NCBI GenBank assembly: GCA_965200895.1
Contig: CBDAVM010000002.1
Coordinates: 806,001 to 870,000, forward strand
Origin: WTFV01 sp965200895
GTDB taxonomy: Bacteria > Acidobacteriota > Vicinamibacteria > Vicinamibacterales > UBA8438
Direction of reading: 5' to 3'
Length of the DNA: 64,000 nt
The translations under genes and the position numbers were made by a program. Below the pieces are notes generated by a model. The model was given only the letters and a program-made list of their open reading frames with translations, was not told where the DNA came from and searched no databases. How positions within the stretch are numbered: position 1 is the stretch's first letter; each line of letters begins with the position of its first letter. Below, piece by piece: positions 26,257 to 35,168 of the stretch.

Positions 26257-27243
26257 ATGGCCAATGGTGAACAGGTCAAGGCGTTGATCGAGTCCCACAT
26301 CGATGGCGATGACGGTCGCTTCTTCTCCGTCGCCATGCAGGTGGCGGCCCACGAGGCGCGGCGCGGACACGGACGGCTCGCCGAAGAACTGCGGGCCTTG
26401 ATCGACGATGCGAAGAACGGGTTGGAGGCGGGAGCGGCGATTCCGATCGCGCGGCCGCGCGGCGAGTTGGCGAACCTGCTGGAAGCGTCCTACCCGAGCA
26501 CCCGACTGGGAGACATGGTCCTGGGTACAGACCTCGGGACGCAGATTCAGCGGGTAATTCGAGAACAGCGGCATGCCGCGCGCATCGTGGAACGCGGCCT
26601 GGCGCCGCGGCGGAAGTTGTTGTTGACCGGCCCGCCAGGAACTGGCAAAACCCTGACCGCGTCCGTCCTCGCAGGAGAGCTCGGGTTCCCACTCTTCCGG
26701 GTGCGCCTCGACGGACTGATTACCAAATACATGGGGGAGACCGCAGCCAAGCTGCGACAGATCTTCGAGGCCACGGCGCAGACCCGGGGCGTGTACCTGT
26801 TCGACGAGTTCGATGCCATCGGCTCGCAACGCGGGCTGCCGAACGATGTGGGCGAGATCCGCCGCATCCTCAACAGCTTTCTGCAAATGATCGAGCAGGA
26901 TCGCTCTCACAGCCTCGTTGTCGCGGCGACCAACCATCCGGGCATACTGGATTCCGCTCTCTTTCGACGCTTCGACGACGTCCTCCACTACGCCCTGCCC
27001 GACCGGCCGCAGATCGCGCGGCTTCTCAAGACCCGGCTGTCATCGGCCGGAGTAAAGCGGATCCGATGGAAGACCCTCGCCGACCTTGCGTTCGGACTGA
27101 GCTATGCCGAGATTGCTCACGCCGCCGATGAAGCATTGAAGGATGTTCTGATTCACGAGCGGCCTCGTGTTCGGGAAGCGGACATCCGCGTGATGCTGAA
27201 GGAGCGTCAGTCGATCGCCGGGCTGACGGAGACCACCGCGTAA
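26257..27243 (+). CDS. AAA ATPase of an ATPase-subtilase defence pair (IteA-like)
   Basis: 328 residues from ATG 26257 (MANGEQVKALIESHIDGDDG). N-terminal helical part (1-110), Walker A GPPGTGKT at 125-132, Walker B VYLFDEFDAIG at about 179-189, sensor 1 VVAATNHPGILDSALFRRFD with the arginine finger. Closest known type: single-AAA ATPases encoded before an S8 subtilase, a pair recorded as anti-phage (I recall the names IteA/IteS, unverified). The subtilase follows 13 bases downstream. Upstream the frame is open into the truncated Rpn copy, so a longer fusion starting at 25768 is formally possible, but the internal ATG restores the usual N-terminus. Confidence 0.78.
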   Translation: MANGEQVKALIESHIDGDDGRFFSVAMQVAAHEARRGHGRLAEELRALIDDAKNGLEAGAAIPIARPRGELANLLEASYPSTRLGDMVLGTDLGTQIQRVIREQRHAARIVERGLAPRRKLLLTGPPGTGKTLTASVLAGELGFPLFRVRLDGLITKYMGETAAKLRQIFEATAQTRGVYLFDEFDAIGSQRGLPNDVGEIRRILNSFLQMIEQDRSHSLVVAATNHPGILDSALFRRFDDVLHYALPDRPQIARLLKTRLSSAGVKRIRWKTLADLAFGLSYAEIAHAADEALKDVLIHERPRVREADIRVMLKERQSIAGLTETTA

Positions 27244-27256
27244 CGCAGGGCGCGAC

Positions 27257-28342
27257 ATGGCGAACGGCGGGAACCCAAGAAGCCGGCAGCGGCATTTCTT
27301 CCTCAAGCAAGGATTGCACCGATACGGAGCCCTATATCGGTCGCCTCGACAAGGAGGACAACGCCCTGTCGTCCCGGAGCGAGACAGGGCGCATCACGGT
27401 GGCGCGCTGCTGGGTCAGGTTGACACGTTGCGCGTGCAGGCTGACGCCGCTCGGGAGGCGCAGCAGGCGGCGGGCATGGACGAGGGGCTGGGGCTGCAGG
27501 TCGAGTTCGAGAGCTTCCCAGAGATCGAGTTGGCGTTCGAGCGTCTGGCGCGCGAGCGTTCCGGAATCGAACTGCTGAACGTCCGACACACGGACGATCG
27601 CACCTGTGCAACGGTCTTCGTGCCGGACGGGAAGCTCGATCACTTCGAGCGCCTCATCCGCGATTACCTGGAGGAGAAACGGGACAGCGCTGGACGGGTC
27701 CGCGACAACCGGACGCTCGTCGACACGGTTCGAGCGATCCGCGTGGCCACCCTGCAGGCGCTCTGGACCGACGAGGATGCAGAGTTCCCGACCGAAGAGG
27801 AAGGCTCGCTCCGGTGGGAAGTGTGGTTGCCGGCGCGCGGGGACCGGCGGGCGCAGATCGCGGCTTTCCGAGAGCGAGCCGAAGCGCAGGGAATGCACGT
27901 CGCGTCCGGCGACCTGGTCTTCCCCGAGCGTACCGTGCTGTTGGTATCGGCATCCCGCGACCGGATGCAGCGCTCGATTCTCACCTTGAACAGCATCGCC
28001 GAGCTCCGCCGGGCCAAGGAGACCGCCGAGTTCTTCGATTCCCTGCGGCCGGACGAACAGCGCGCATGGAACGACGAGTTACTGGCCCGCACGCAGTTTC
28101 CTGCCAACACCGATGAGACTCCCCGTGTCTGCCTGCTCGACACCGGCGTCAACCGCGGTCATCCGCTTCTGCGCCAAGCGCTCGACTCCAGCGATCTGCA
28201 CACGGTCGAGCCAAGTTGGGGTAGCAACGATGAACACGGTCACGGTACGCAGATGGCCGGCCTGGCGTTCGCGGGCGACCTGACTCCTCTTCTCGACGCC
28301 TCCGGCCCAGAGATCATCGATCCGACGCGCCGCGAGGTGTAA
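27257..28342 (+). pseudogene. S8 subtilisin-like peptidase of the same pair (IteS-like), truncated before the catalytic serine
   Basis: 361 residues. MANGGNPRSRQRHFFLKQGL, YRSPRQGGQRPVVPERDRA and MDEGLGLQVEFESFPEIELA form the N-terminal domain typical of these peptidases; the protease domain begins near 280 with RVCLLDTGVNRGHPLL (Asp295) and SNDEHGHGTQMAGLAF (His329). The frame stops at residue 361, well before the oxyanion Asn and the GTS serine, and no continuation is visible in any frame downstream. The enzyme is therefore inactive as a protease although its recognition domain is intact. Confidence 0.75.
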
Positions 28343-28854
28343 TCGGCAGTCAATTGCCTATTCTCGTTCCCATTTCCGGCCCGGCTTTTGAGTCGGTGGA
28401 AGCGGCGCATCCCTCGGTTCCATGGTCACTTTCCGGGGTTTCGGAACCTGTCCGCCACGAGGTCCTCGCTCGATGTACTCCCCGGGCCGCCGTGGCTTTC
28501 TCCCGGCTTCTGCAAGGCATGTGCCCGCTCCTTCAGATCACTTCATCGTCCAAGATCACGGTACTCTCGTCGGAAGCACGTGAACTCGATTGAGCGACGC
28601 AGGCGCACTCCAACACCTGGGGAATATTGAGTGACCATTGACATCCAGCCGACGGCGGGCTGGTCTCCCAGCGCTGCTCGCCGTGCGGGCGCAGGGTTGC
28701 TGCCACCAGCGCGGCGCGGCTGCTACTATCGGGCAGCGGCGGGGGGCGGGGGAGGACATGTCCAGAAGCTGCAGCGCGCCAGCCGCCGTGTGGCCGCGCC
28801 GGCGGCGCTGCTGTCTCTCGCGTCCGCGGGGGCGGCGCCGTTCGACCGCCCGGG
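28343..28854. other. Gene-free stretch, nothing identified
   Basis: The subtilase gene breaks off at the left edge of this stretch and the methylase relic begins at its right edge. Forward and reverse translations show no family I recognise. The first 250 bases are less GC-rich than the remainder. It looks like debris of successive insertions and deletions. Confidence 0.4.
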
Positions 28855-28920
28855 TCGGGCGGCAACGCCGTCAAGGTCATCAAACACCTCGGCGACGTGG
28901 TGATGAAGGTGTTCCGCGTG
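28855..28920 (+). pseudogene. C-terminal tail of a second Mod-like methylase
   Basis: Reads PGSGGNAVKVIKHLGDVVMK then VFRV, which matches the last residues of the methylase ending at 21380 (IAVKVINHLGDEVMKVFRV). Instead of a stop it continues RERWDQLGNP into the start of the ParB-like gene. A homologous methylase once stood here, or recombination between two such loci occurred. Confidence 0.6.
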
Positions 28921-28950
28921 CGGGAGCGCTGGGATCAACTGGGGAACCCG

Positions 28951-30087
28951 ATGGAGTATGAGACGACCACCCGCGTCCCGGTCGAGCGGCTGCGGCTCGA
29001 CCGCGGCAACCCGCGGCTGATCGGCGAGGCGGCCGGCCGATCCGACGAGTGGATCATCGCGCGCCTCTACCGCGCTGCCGAGCTCGACGAGCTGCTGCAG
29101 TCGATGTCCGCGAACGGGTTTCTGGACATCGAGCCGCTCGTGGTGATGCGGGCCGATGGCGACGACGAAGGGGATGCCCTCGTCGTGCTGGAAGGCAACC
29201 GCCGGCTGGCGGCGCTGCGTCTCCTGCGCGAGCCGGCGCTGGTGGGGAGGATTGCGTCGCGCGAGAAGACCCGCATCTCCGTTCCGGATCTCGACGACGC
29301 GGTTCGCGGCACGCTCGACCATGTGTCGGTCTACCCCGTCGCCAGCCGGGAGGACGCGCGGGCGTTCATCGGCTTCAAGCACATCAACGGCCCGGCGAAG
29401 TGGGACGCGTACGCCAAGGCGCAGTTCGCAGCGGACTGGTACCGCAAGGGCCGAGCCGACGGGGCGGGCCTTGACCAGATCGCGGCGGCCATCGGCGACC
29501 GGCACGATACCGTCAAGCGCATGGTGTCGGCGATCTATGTGCTGGAGCAGGCGCATCGTGAGAAGCGGTTCGACGTTGAAGACCGGCAAACGATGAGGTT
29601 CAGTTTCTCCCACCTGTACACGGCTCTCTCGCGGTCAGAGTACATGGAGTACCTGGGGCTGGAATCGGGGTGGGCCCGGCACGATCCCAGGCCGGATCCG
29701 GTGCCGCAGGAACATCTGGATCGGCTGCGGCAGGTGCTGGTCTGGATTTACGGATCGAAGACCGACGATGTGCAGCCGGTCGTACAGGCCCAGAATCCGG
29801 ACATCAGACGGCTGGGCGAGGTGCTCGCCCACGCGGAGGGCCGGCACGTTCTGGAGCAGACCGGCAGCCTCGACGATGCGCACGCGAGCACGGAGCCCGC
29901 CGAGAGGCGGTTCACTGCGTCCCTGCTGCGTGCCCGGGATGCGATTCGGGAGGCGGCCAATGCGCTGAAGGCGTACGACGGACGGGACCAGTCGCTGCTC
30001 GACATCGCCGAGGATGTCCGCGAAGCGGCGGAAACCGTGCACCTGCGCATGCGGAAGAAGCGCCAGGAAGCAGACACGTCGAAGTGA
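28951..30087 (+). CDS. ParB/Srx-fold nuclease-like protein, first gene of a three-gene operon
   Basis: 378 residues from ATG 28951, preceded by GGGGA. The N-terminal domain reads TRVPVERLRLDRGNPRLIGE, LLQSMSANGFLDIEPLVVM and VVLEGNRRLAALRLLREPAL: the ParB N-terminal fold with its G-x-R-R loop as EGNRRLAA. A helix-turn-helix-like part follows, WDAYAKAQFAADWY...GLDQIAAAIGDRHDTVKRMV. The remaining helical region (200-378) is unfamiliar. ParB-fold proteins bind or hydrolyse CTP/ATP, or act as nucleases in defence loci. The next gene starts on its last base (TGATG), so the three genes form one operon. It might recognise DNA for the nuclease and methylase that follow (inference). The G+C matches the window average. 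Confidence 0.75.
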   Translation: MEYETTTRVPVERLRLDRGNPRLIGEAAGRSDEWIIARLYRAAELDELLQSMSANGFLDIEPLVVMRADGDDEGDALVVLEGNRRLAALRLLREPALVGRIASREKTRISVPDLDDAVRGTLDHVSVYPVASREDARAFIGFKHINGPAKWDAYAKAQFAADWYRKGRADGAGLDQIAAAIGDRHDTVKRMVSAIYVLEQAHREKRFDVEDRQTMRFSFSHLYTALSRSEYMEYLGLESGWARHDPRPDPVPQEHLDRLRQVLVWIYGSKTDDVQPVVQAQNPDIRRLGEVLAHAEGRHVLEQTGSLDDAHASTEPAERRFTASLLRARDAIREAANALKAYDGRDQSLLDIAEDVREAAETVHLRMRKKRQEADTSK

Positions 30088-31076
30088 TGGCGCTTTACCT
30101 CCCCGCAGATTCGGTAACCGGGCATGAGATCGACGTCGATCTGATGGCCGACTACCTGGAGCTCACCGCCTTTTTCGCAGTCGACGACAGCGCGCGATCG
30201 TCGGATCTGATCGATGCGGCACTGCTCGGGACGACGGAGGCTCACGCCGATGTGGACGATGAGATGCATGACGGTATGGAGGAGAGCGTCGGCCGTACCG
30301 TGAATCGGCTCTGGAAACGCCAAGACATCCTGGGCTCGGAGTACCCGTTCCGACTGGATCCGGGTGGCGACATCCTGACGTGTGAGCCGGCCGAGGACGC
30401 GTTCGGACAGGCGGCGTACGTGCTGTGTCTGGTGTTGTCGAATCTGGTACCGACATCTCAGATCCTCGCCGGATCGGACGTCCATCCCGACGACGTGAGG
30501 AAGCTGCGAGCGTACTTTCAATACTTCGCCACCGCAGCACTGGCAGCGGAAATGCATGGCACGGCCTGGTCGTTCGGGTTTCCGCGGTTGGACGGGTCCG
30601 GGTTCCTCGAGAAGCTGGCGGAAATCTGGCGGACACTTGGCGACGGACACGTCAAGCCGCAGCAGGGCGCGCCGCAACAACCGAAGGACGACCGGGTCGA
30701 CGTCTTCGCCGCTCGTCCGCACCGCGACGGGCTTCCGGGTTTCCCCATCGCCGCCGCCCAGGTCGCCACCGGCCGGAATGCGCGTGCGAAGTCGCTCAAG
30801 GGCCATCTTTCGGCGTTCAGGAGCCGGTGGTTCAGGACCCAGCCGGTGACGGATTTCATCCCCTACATGATCCTGCCGTTCGCGGCGGCTGACGAGCAGT
30901 TCGTCGACGATGTGCGTGTGATGGGGAACGTGCTGCACCTGCTGCGCGTGCCCCGCCGCGTCGCCGAGGCCGGTGCACTCGTGCAGGAAGGAACTCCGGT
31001 CGAAGGCTACGACCGTCTGCCGGAAGCGGCGCACTGGGTCGCGGACTACCGCAGGCGGGCAAGGGGCGCGGCATGA
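30087..31076 (+). CDS. Predicted PD-(D/E)XK-type nuclease, second gene of the operon
   Basis: 329 residues, no named family that I can assign. A helical N-terminal region (1-150) with AYVLCLVLSNL is followed by SFGFPRLDGSGFLEKLAEIW, then KDDRVDVFAARPHRDGLPGF (Lys200, Asp201, Asp202, Asp205) and PIAAAQVATGRNARAKSLKG (Gln225 to Gly229). D-x-x-x-D on one strand followed by Q-x-A-T-G on the next is the pattern of restriction-like nucleases of the form KDDGxDVxAW...GQCATG, with Glu155 as a possible helix residue. I therefore infer a restriction-endonuclease role. The coupled methyltransferase supports this. No membrane segment or signal peptide. Confidence 0.55.
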   Translation: MALYLPADSVTGHEIDVDLMADYLELTAFFAVDDSARSSDLIDAALLGTTEAHADVDDEMHDGMEESVGRTVNRLWKRQDILGSEYPFRLDPGGDILTCEPAEDAFGQAAYVLCLVLSNLVPTSQILAGSDVHPDDVRKLRAYFQYFATAALAAEMHGTAWSFGFPRLDGSGFLEKLAEIWRTLGDGHVKPQQGAPQQPKDDRVDVFAARPHRDGLPGFPIAAAQVATGRNARAKSLKGHLSAFRSRWFRTQPVTDFIPYMILPFAAADEQFVDDVRVMGNVLHLLRVPRRVAEAGALVQEGTPVEGYDRLPEAAHWVADYRRRARGAA

Positions 31077-32161
31077 GGCACCGTTTCCACTCGATCTGTC
31101 CGTACTTCGCGATGTTCCCCGAGACGTTCGTCGAGAAGCATCTGGCAGCGAGCCCGCACGACGGAGTCGTCTTCGATCCGTACTGCGGGCGGGGCACGAC
31201 CGTCTTCCAGGCGCTGCTGCAGGGACGGGCGGCGGCCGGCTCCGACCTGAATCCGGTGGCGGTGTGCGTCTCGGGCGCGAAGGGCGATCCACCGTCGTTC
31301 GCGGAAGCCAGGGCGCGGCTCGACGAACTGCGGCAGGCTTGCGGTGAGCCGAACGACGCGGGGTGGCAGGGCGATCTCGATCGGTTCTTCGAGGTCTGCT
31401 TTCATCCGGACACCCTGCGGCAAGTCCGGTTCCTGCGGTCCGTCCTCGACTGGCGGCGCCGCAGGGACGACCGGTTCCTGGCCACGCTGTGCCTCGGCGC
31501 ACTGCACGGCGAGTCCCACCGCTCGCCCAACTGCTTCAGCAACCGGATGCCGCGAACGATCAGCACGAAGCCGGACTACTCGGTCCGCTGGTGGGCGCGT
31601 CACGGATACGCGCCGCCCGCGCGTGATGTGTTCGAGATCCTCGACCGGATGCTGGTCTATCGCTTCCGGACGCGTCCCCCGGCCGGGACGGCGGTGGTCG
31701 CCCACGCTGATGCACGCCGGTGTGCGGAAGTGTTTCCCGCTCTGGCAGGACGGGTCACCGATGTCATCACATCGCCGCCGTACCTGGACACGACGAACTA
31801 CCGCGAGGATCAGTGGCTGCGGTTGTGGTTCCTGGGTGGCGACGCGGGCGTGCCGCGAGGGCGGGGCGACGATCGGCACTACGACAAGGCAAACTACTGG
31901 AAGTTCATTCGGGCGTCGATGAAGGGGCTGGCGCCGCTGCTGGCCGCACGGGCCCGGATCGTGTTGCGCATCGGCGGACGGCGGTTGCGGAAGTCGGAGT
32001 TGCGGGAAGGGTTGTTGCAGTCGCTCACCCTGGGTCTGGAGCGCGATGTGCACCCCGTCGACGATGGCCTGACGTCAGCGGTCGACAGGACCCAGGCGAA
32101 CGTGTTCCGGGGCGCGAAGGTGGCGCGGTTCATGGAGCATGACTTCTGTTTCACGGTGTAG
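31073..32161 (+). CDS. DNA methyltransferase (TSPPY type), third gene of the operon
   Basis: 362 residues. Motif I FDPYCGRGTTVFQALLQGR (Asp35-Thr43) precedes motif IV VITSPPYLDTTNYREDQW (Thr233-Tyr237). The S-P-P-Y form and motif order suggest an N4-cytosine or N6-adenine amino-methyltransferase. FAMFPETFVEKHLA at the N-terminus is the usual opening of methylases that start with MRxRxHSIxPYFA. ATG at 31073 overlaps the upstream stop (ATGA). It would protect host DNA against the preceding nuclease. All catalytic residues are present. Confidence 0.85.
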   Translation: MRHRFHSICPYFAMFPETFVEKHLAASPHDGVVFDPYCGRGTTVFQALLQGRAAAGSDLNPVAVCVSGAKGDPPSFAEARARLDELRQACGEPNDAGWQGDLDRFFEVCFHPDTLRQVRFLRSVLDWRRRRDDRFLATLCLGALHGESHRSPNCFSNRMPRTISTKPDYSVRWWARHGYAPPARDVFEILDRMLVYRFRTRPPAGTAVVAHADARRCAEVFPALAGRVTDVITSPPYLDTTNYREDQWLRLWFLGGDAGVPRGRGDDRHYDKANYWKFIRASMKGLAPLLAARARIVLRIGGRRLRKSELREGLLQSLTLGLERDVHPVDDGLTSAVDRTQANVFRGAKVARFMEHDFCFTV

Positions 32162-32332
32162 ATTGCCGTTGAGCTGCCTCCGGGGTCTGGAGCGCGATGC
32201 CCATTCGCTCGGCGCCACGACAGGCGCAACTGCACGAGGGAACGGAAATTGAAGCGTGGTCTGCAGAGACGTCTGAATGAGAATTGCCAGGATTGACCCG
32301 GCGGATCTCTGCATCGCACGGTCCTCCGGACC

Positions 32333-33457
32333 ATGCGCATTCTCCATGTCGCCGACCGGCTGAGTGACCGCGGCGGGGCGGACCTGGCCCTGCTCGGCGT
32401 GCTCGACGCGCTGGCCGACCGGCACGAGCAGCACCTCGCCGTGGGCCGCGACGACGGCGGCGCCCTGCGTCCTCCCTGCCCGGTGCGCATCGTGCCGGGG
32501 CTCGACGCCCGCACGCGCGCCGACGCCGATCTCGATCCCCTGCTGGCGCGCCTGCGGCCCGACGTGGTGCACGTGCACAACGTGGTCAACCCGGTGGCGC
32601 TGGCGTGGGCGGCCCGCGTCGGCGCGGTGACGACCGTGCAGGACCACCGCTTCTTCTGTCCGGGACGGGGGAAGTGGACCGCAGACGGACGCGTCTGCAA
32701 CGACCCGATGGGACGCGCGGTCTGCGCCGGCTGCTTCGACGACGCGCGCTACTTCGCGGACGTGCTGGCCCTGACCACGGCGCGGCTGGAGGCGCTGCAG
32801 CGGATGCGCGTGACGGTGCTGTCGGCCTACATGCGGCGGGAACTCGTGCAGGCGGGCGTCTCGGCGGAACGGGTCGCGGTGGTCCCCCCGGCGGCGTACG
32901 GCCTCGACCCGGAGGTCCCGGCGGACGGGCCGCCCTGCGTGCTGTTCGTGGGGCGGGTGGTCGCAGCCAAGGGCGTCCGCGACGCGGTGGACGCGTGGCG
33001 GCGCTCGGGGTCGGCGCTGCCCTTCGTGGTGGCGGGCACGGGCCCGCTGCGGGCGGAGATCGAGACGGAGGGACGCAGGGGCCGGGGATGTCCGCCCGTG
33101 CCAGGCGTCGAGGTCCTCGGCTGGCTCGACCGCCAGCGCCTGTGCGCCGCCTACCGGCGCGCGGCGGTGGTCGTGATGCCCTCCCGCTGGCAGGAGCCGT
33201 TCGGCATCGTCGGGCTGGAGGCCCTGACGCTGGGCGTCCCGGTCGCCGCCTGGGACAGCGGCGGCGTGCGCGAGTGGCATCCGGGCGGCGATCTGCTGGC
33301 GCCGTGGAGCGATGTCGACGGGCTGGCCCGGGCGCTGCGTCTCGCCACCAATAGCCGTGTGACGCCCGGACAGCGTGTCCGTCCCCCCGTCGGGTTCGAG
33401 CGTGACCTGCTCACGCGCCGGATCGAGGCTGTGTACCGGCGCGAGCCGGCGCCCTGA
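32333..33457 (+). CDS. GT4-family glycosyltransferase
   Basis: 374 residues, GT-B fold. MRILHVADRLSDRGGADLAL is the N-terminal nucleotide-fold strand; VVHVHNVVNPVALAW follows. A cysteine cluster, FFCPGRGKWTADGRVCNDPM then CAGCF, may bind metal. The C-terminal domain has CVLFVGRVVAAKGVRDAVDA and the donor-binding motif MPSRWQEPFGIVGLEALTLG (E-x7-E). It transfers an unknown sugar, probably in surface polysaccharide or glycoprotein formation. It stands alone after the methyltransferase; 171 bases separate them. Confidence 0.85.
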   Translation: MRILHVADRLSDRGGADLALLGVLDALADRHEQHLAVGRDDGGALRPPCPVRIVPGLDARTRADADLDPLLARLRPDVVHVHNVVNPVALAWAARVGAVTTVQDHRFFCPGRGKWTADGRVCNDPMGRAVCAGCFDDARYFADVLALTTARLEALQRMRVTVLSAYMRRELVQAGVSAERVAVVPPAAYGLDPEVPADGPPCVLFVGRVVAAKGVRDAVDAWRRSGSALPFVVAGTGPLRAEIETEGRRGRGCPPVPGVEVLGWLDRQRLCAAYRRAAVVVMPSRWQEPFGIVGLEALTLGVPVAAWDSGGVREWHPGGDLLAPWSDVDGLARALRLATNSRVTPGQRVRPPVGFERDLLTRRIEAVYRREPAP

Positions 33458-33722
33458 TCGTGCCCGCTGGTGCTCGCCGTCCGCTGCGGACGCCCCTGCC
33501 GGCCGGGGATGTGAGCGCGGTGACGCGCTCGGCCTGCCGAGCGGCACGCGCACCACATCGGCCCGACCGGCGGATTCACCGGTCCGCCCCGCCGCCGGCA
33601 ACCCCATGGCGCCTGCATTGGCGTCGCGCGATCACCTGACGTACCATGCACGCCAACCTGCGGCTTCGACTGCCTTGCTCCGGGCGGCCGGCGAAGACCG
33701 CGTCGTACGAAAGGACTGGACC

Positions 33723-34778
33723 ATGTCGAAGCGTTTTTTGCCGTTCTTGTCGATCCTGATGCTGTCGTTGGTGGCGGCGCCGTCCGGATCCGGCCGGGCC
33801 GGGCAGGAACGGGCACCGACCGTCGAGGCCGAGATCCATCTCGCGAACGTCCGACAGCTCACCTTCGGCGGCGAGAACGCCGAGGCGTACTTCTCGCCCG
33901 ACGGGTCGGAGATCATCTTCCAGAGCACCCGCGAGGGGGTGCCGTGCGACCAGATCTTCCGGATGAACCTCGACGGGTCGAACCAGCGCATGGTCAGCAC
34001 TGGCCTGGGCCGGACCACCTGCGGCTACTTCTATCCGGACGGCGAGTCTATCGTCTACGCATCAACCCACCTCGGGTCCCCCGAGTGCCCGCCTCAACCC
34101 AGCTTCCGCATGGGTTACGTCTGGGCCACCTACGACAGCTTCGACATCTTCCGGGCCTCGCCCGACGGCAGCCTGACCAACCTGACCGAATCCCCCGGCT
34201 ACGACGCCGAGGGGACGATCGGCCCCGACGGCCGCATCGTCTTCATGAGCGTGCGGGACGGCGACCAGGAAATCTACTCGATGAACGGCGACGGGTCGGA
34301 TGTCCGCCGCCTCACGCACCGCCAGGGGCCGGACGGCGGGCCGTTCTTCTCGCCCGACGGCTCGAAGATCATCTTCCGCGGGCGCGAGATCCCCGACGGA
34401 CCCGAGTTCGACGACTACAAGCGCCTGCTCGACCAGGGGCTCTGGCGGCCCGGCGCGGTCGAGGTGTTCGTCATGGACGCCGACGGCTCGAACCTGAAGC
34501 AGGTGACCGACCTCGGCGGGGCGAACTTCGCCCCCTTCTGGCACCCCGACGGCGAGCGCATCATCTTCGCCTCGAACTGGCACAACCCGGAAGGCCGCAA
34601 CTTCGACCTGTTCATGATCAACCTCGACGGCTCGGGGCTGGAGCAGATCACCTTCACTGACGTCTTCGACGGCTTCCCGATGTTCTCGCCCGACGGCGCC
34701 AGGCTCATCTTCGCCTCGAACCGCAACGCCGCGCAGCAGGGGGAAACGAACATCTTCATCGCCGACTGGGTCGACTGA
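33723..34778 (+). CDS. Secreted TolB-like beta-propeller (PD40 repeats)
   Basis: 351 residues with a signal peptide (MSKRFLPFLSILMLSLVAAP, then GSGRAGQ). Six WD40-like PD40 repeats follow with the F/W-SPDG-x-x-I-x-F signature: YFSPDGSEIIFQSTREG, YFYPDGESIVYASTHLG, FFSPDGSKIIFRGREIPDG, FWHPDGERIIFASNWHNP, MFSPDGARLIFASNRN, alternating with LDGSN-type loops. Such propellers are periplasmic protein-interaction platforms; no peptidase domain is attached. AAAGGA lies upstream of ATG 33723. It is monocistronic as far as can be seen. Confidence 0.85.
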   Translation: MSKRFLPFLSILMLSLVAAPSGSGRAGQERAPTVEAEIHLANVRQLTFGGENAEAYFSPDGSEIIFQSTREGVPCDQIFRMNLDGSNQRMVSTGLGRTTCGYFYPDGESIVYASTHLGSPECPPQPSFRMGYVWATYDSFDIFRASPDGSLTNLTESPGYDAEGTIGPDGRIVFMSVRDGDQEIYSMNGDGSDVRRLTHRQGPDGGPFFSPDGSKIIFRGREIPDGPEFDDYKRLLDQGLWRPGAVEVFVMDADGSNLKQVTDLGGANFAPFWHPDGERIIFASNWHNPEGRNFDLFMINLDGSGLEQITFTDVFDGFPMFSPDGARLIFASNRNAAQQGETNIFIADWVD

Positions 34779-35168
34779 CCTGCAAGGCGCTGTGTGCAAC
34801 GCGCCGGGCCACCGGCGCCCGCGCCTGCCGGCCGGTCCATTCCCCATTAGAATGAGGGCTGCGGCCGGGAAGGCGCACTCCGCGACTGGTGTCAGGTCGC
34901 CGGTCATCCGTCGCCGGGAGCACCGTGCGGCGGTCGCAGCCCGACGGAGACTCGGTCCGAGCCGGTGTACCGTAGCCGGTGAGAGGCGCGGCATCCGGGT
35001 GGCATGAGGCGCAGGTGCGCGCCCATCGCCCGGTTGCACGTGACGAGGATGCGAGCCATGGCGCAGGCCACCATCTCCACGTCTCCCGCAGGCCCGACGA
35101 CGCGGAACACCCGGCCGCCAGCGCCGCGCGGCCGACGAAGGTGTCCACACACACGAAGGAGGAGCATC
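34779..35168. other. Intergenic, presumed promoter region of the lipoprotein gene
   Basis: About 390 bases without a recognisable gene. A TAGAAT at about 34848-34853 could be a -10 element but has no convincing -35. The last bases, GAAGGAGGAGC, are a strong Shine-Dalgarno for the gene at 35169. Confidence 0.4.

Noticed and set aside
28343..28854. Continuation of the subtilase with its serine
   Set aside because: No GTS-like motif follows in any forward frame, so the gene is truly cut here in this sequence.
28951..30087. Chromosome-partition ParB
   Set aside because: No ParA or parS-like palindromes, EGNRRLAA in place of the GERR box, and coupling to a nuclease and a methylase point to a defence role.
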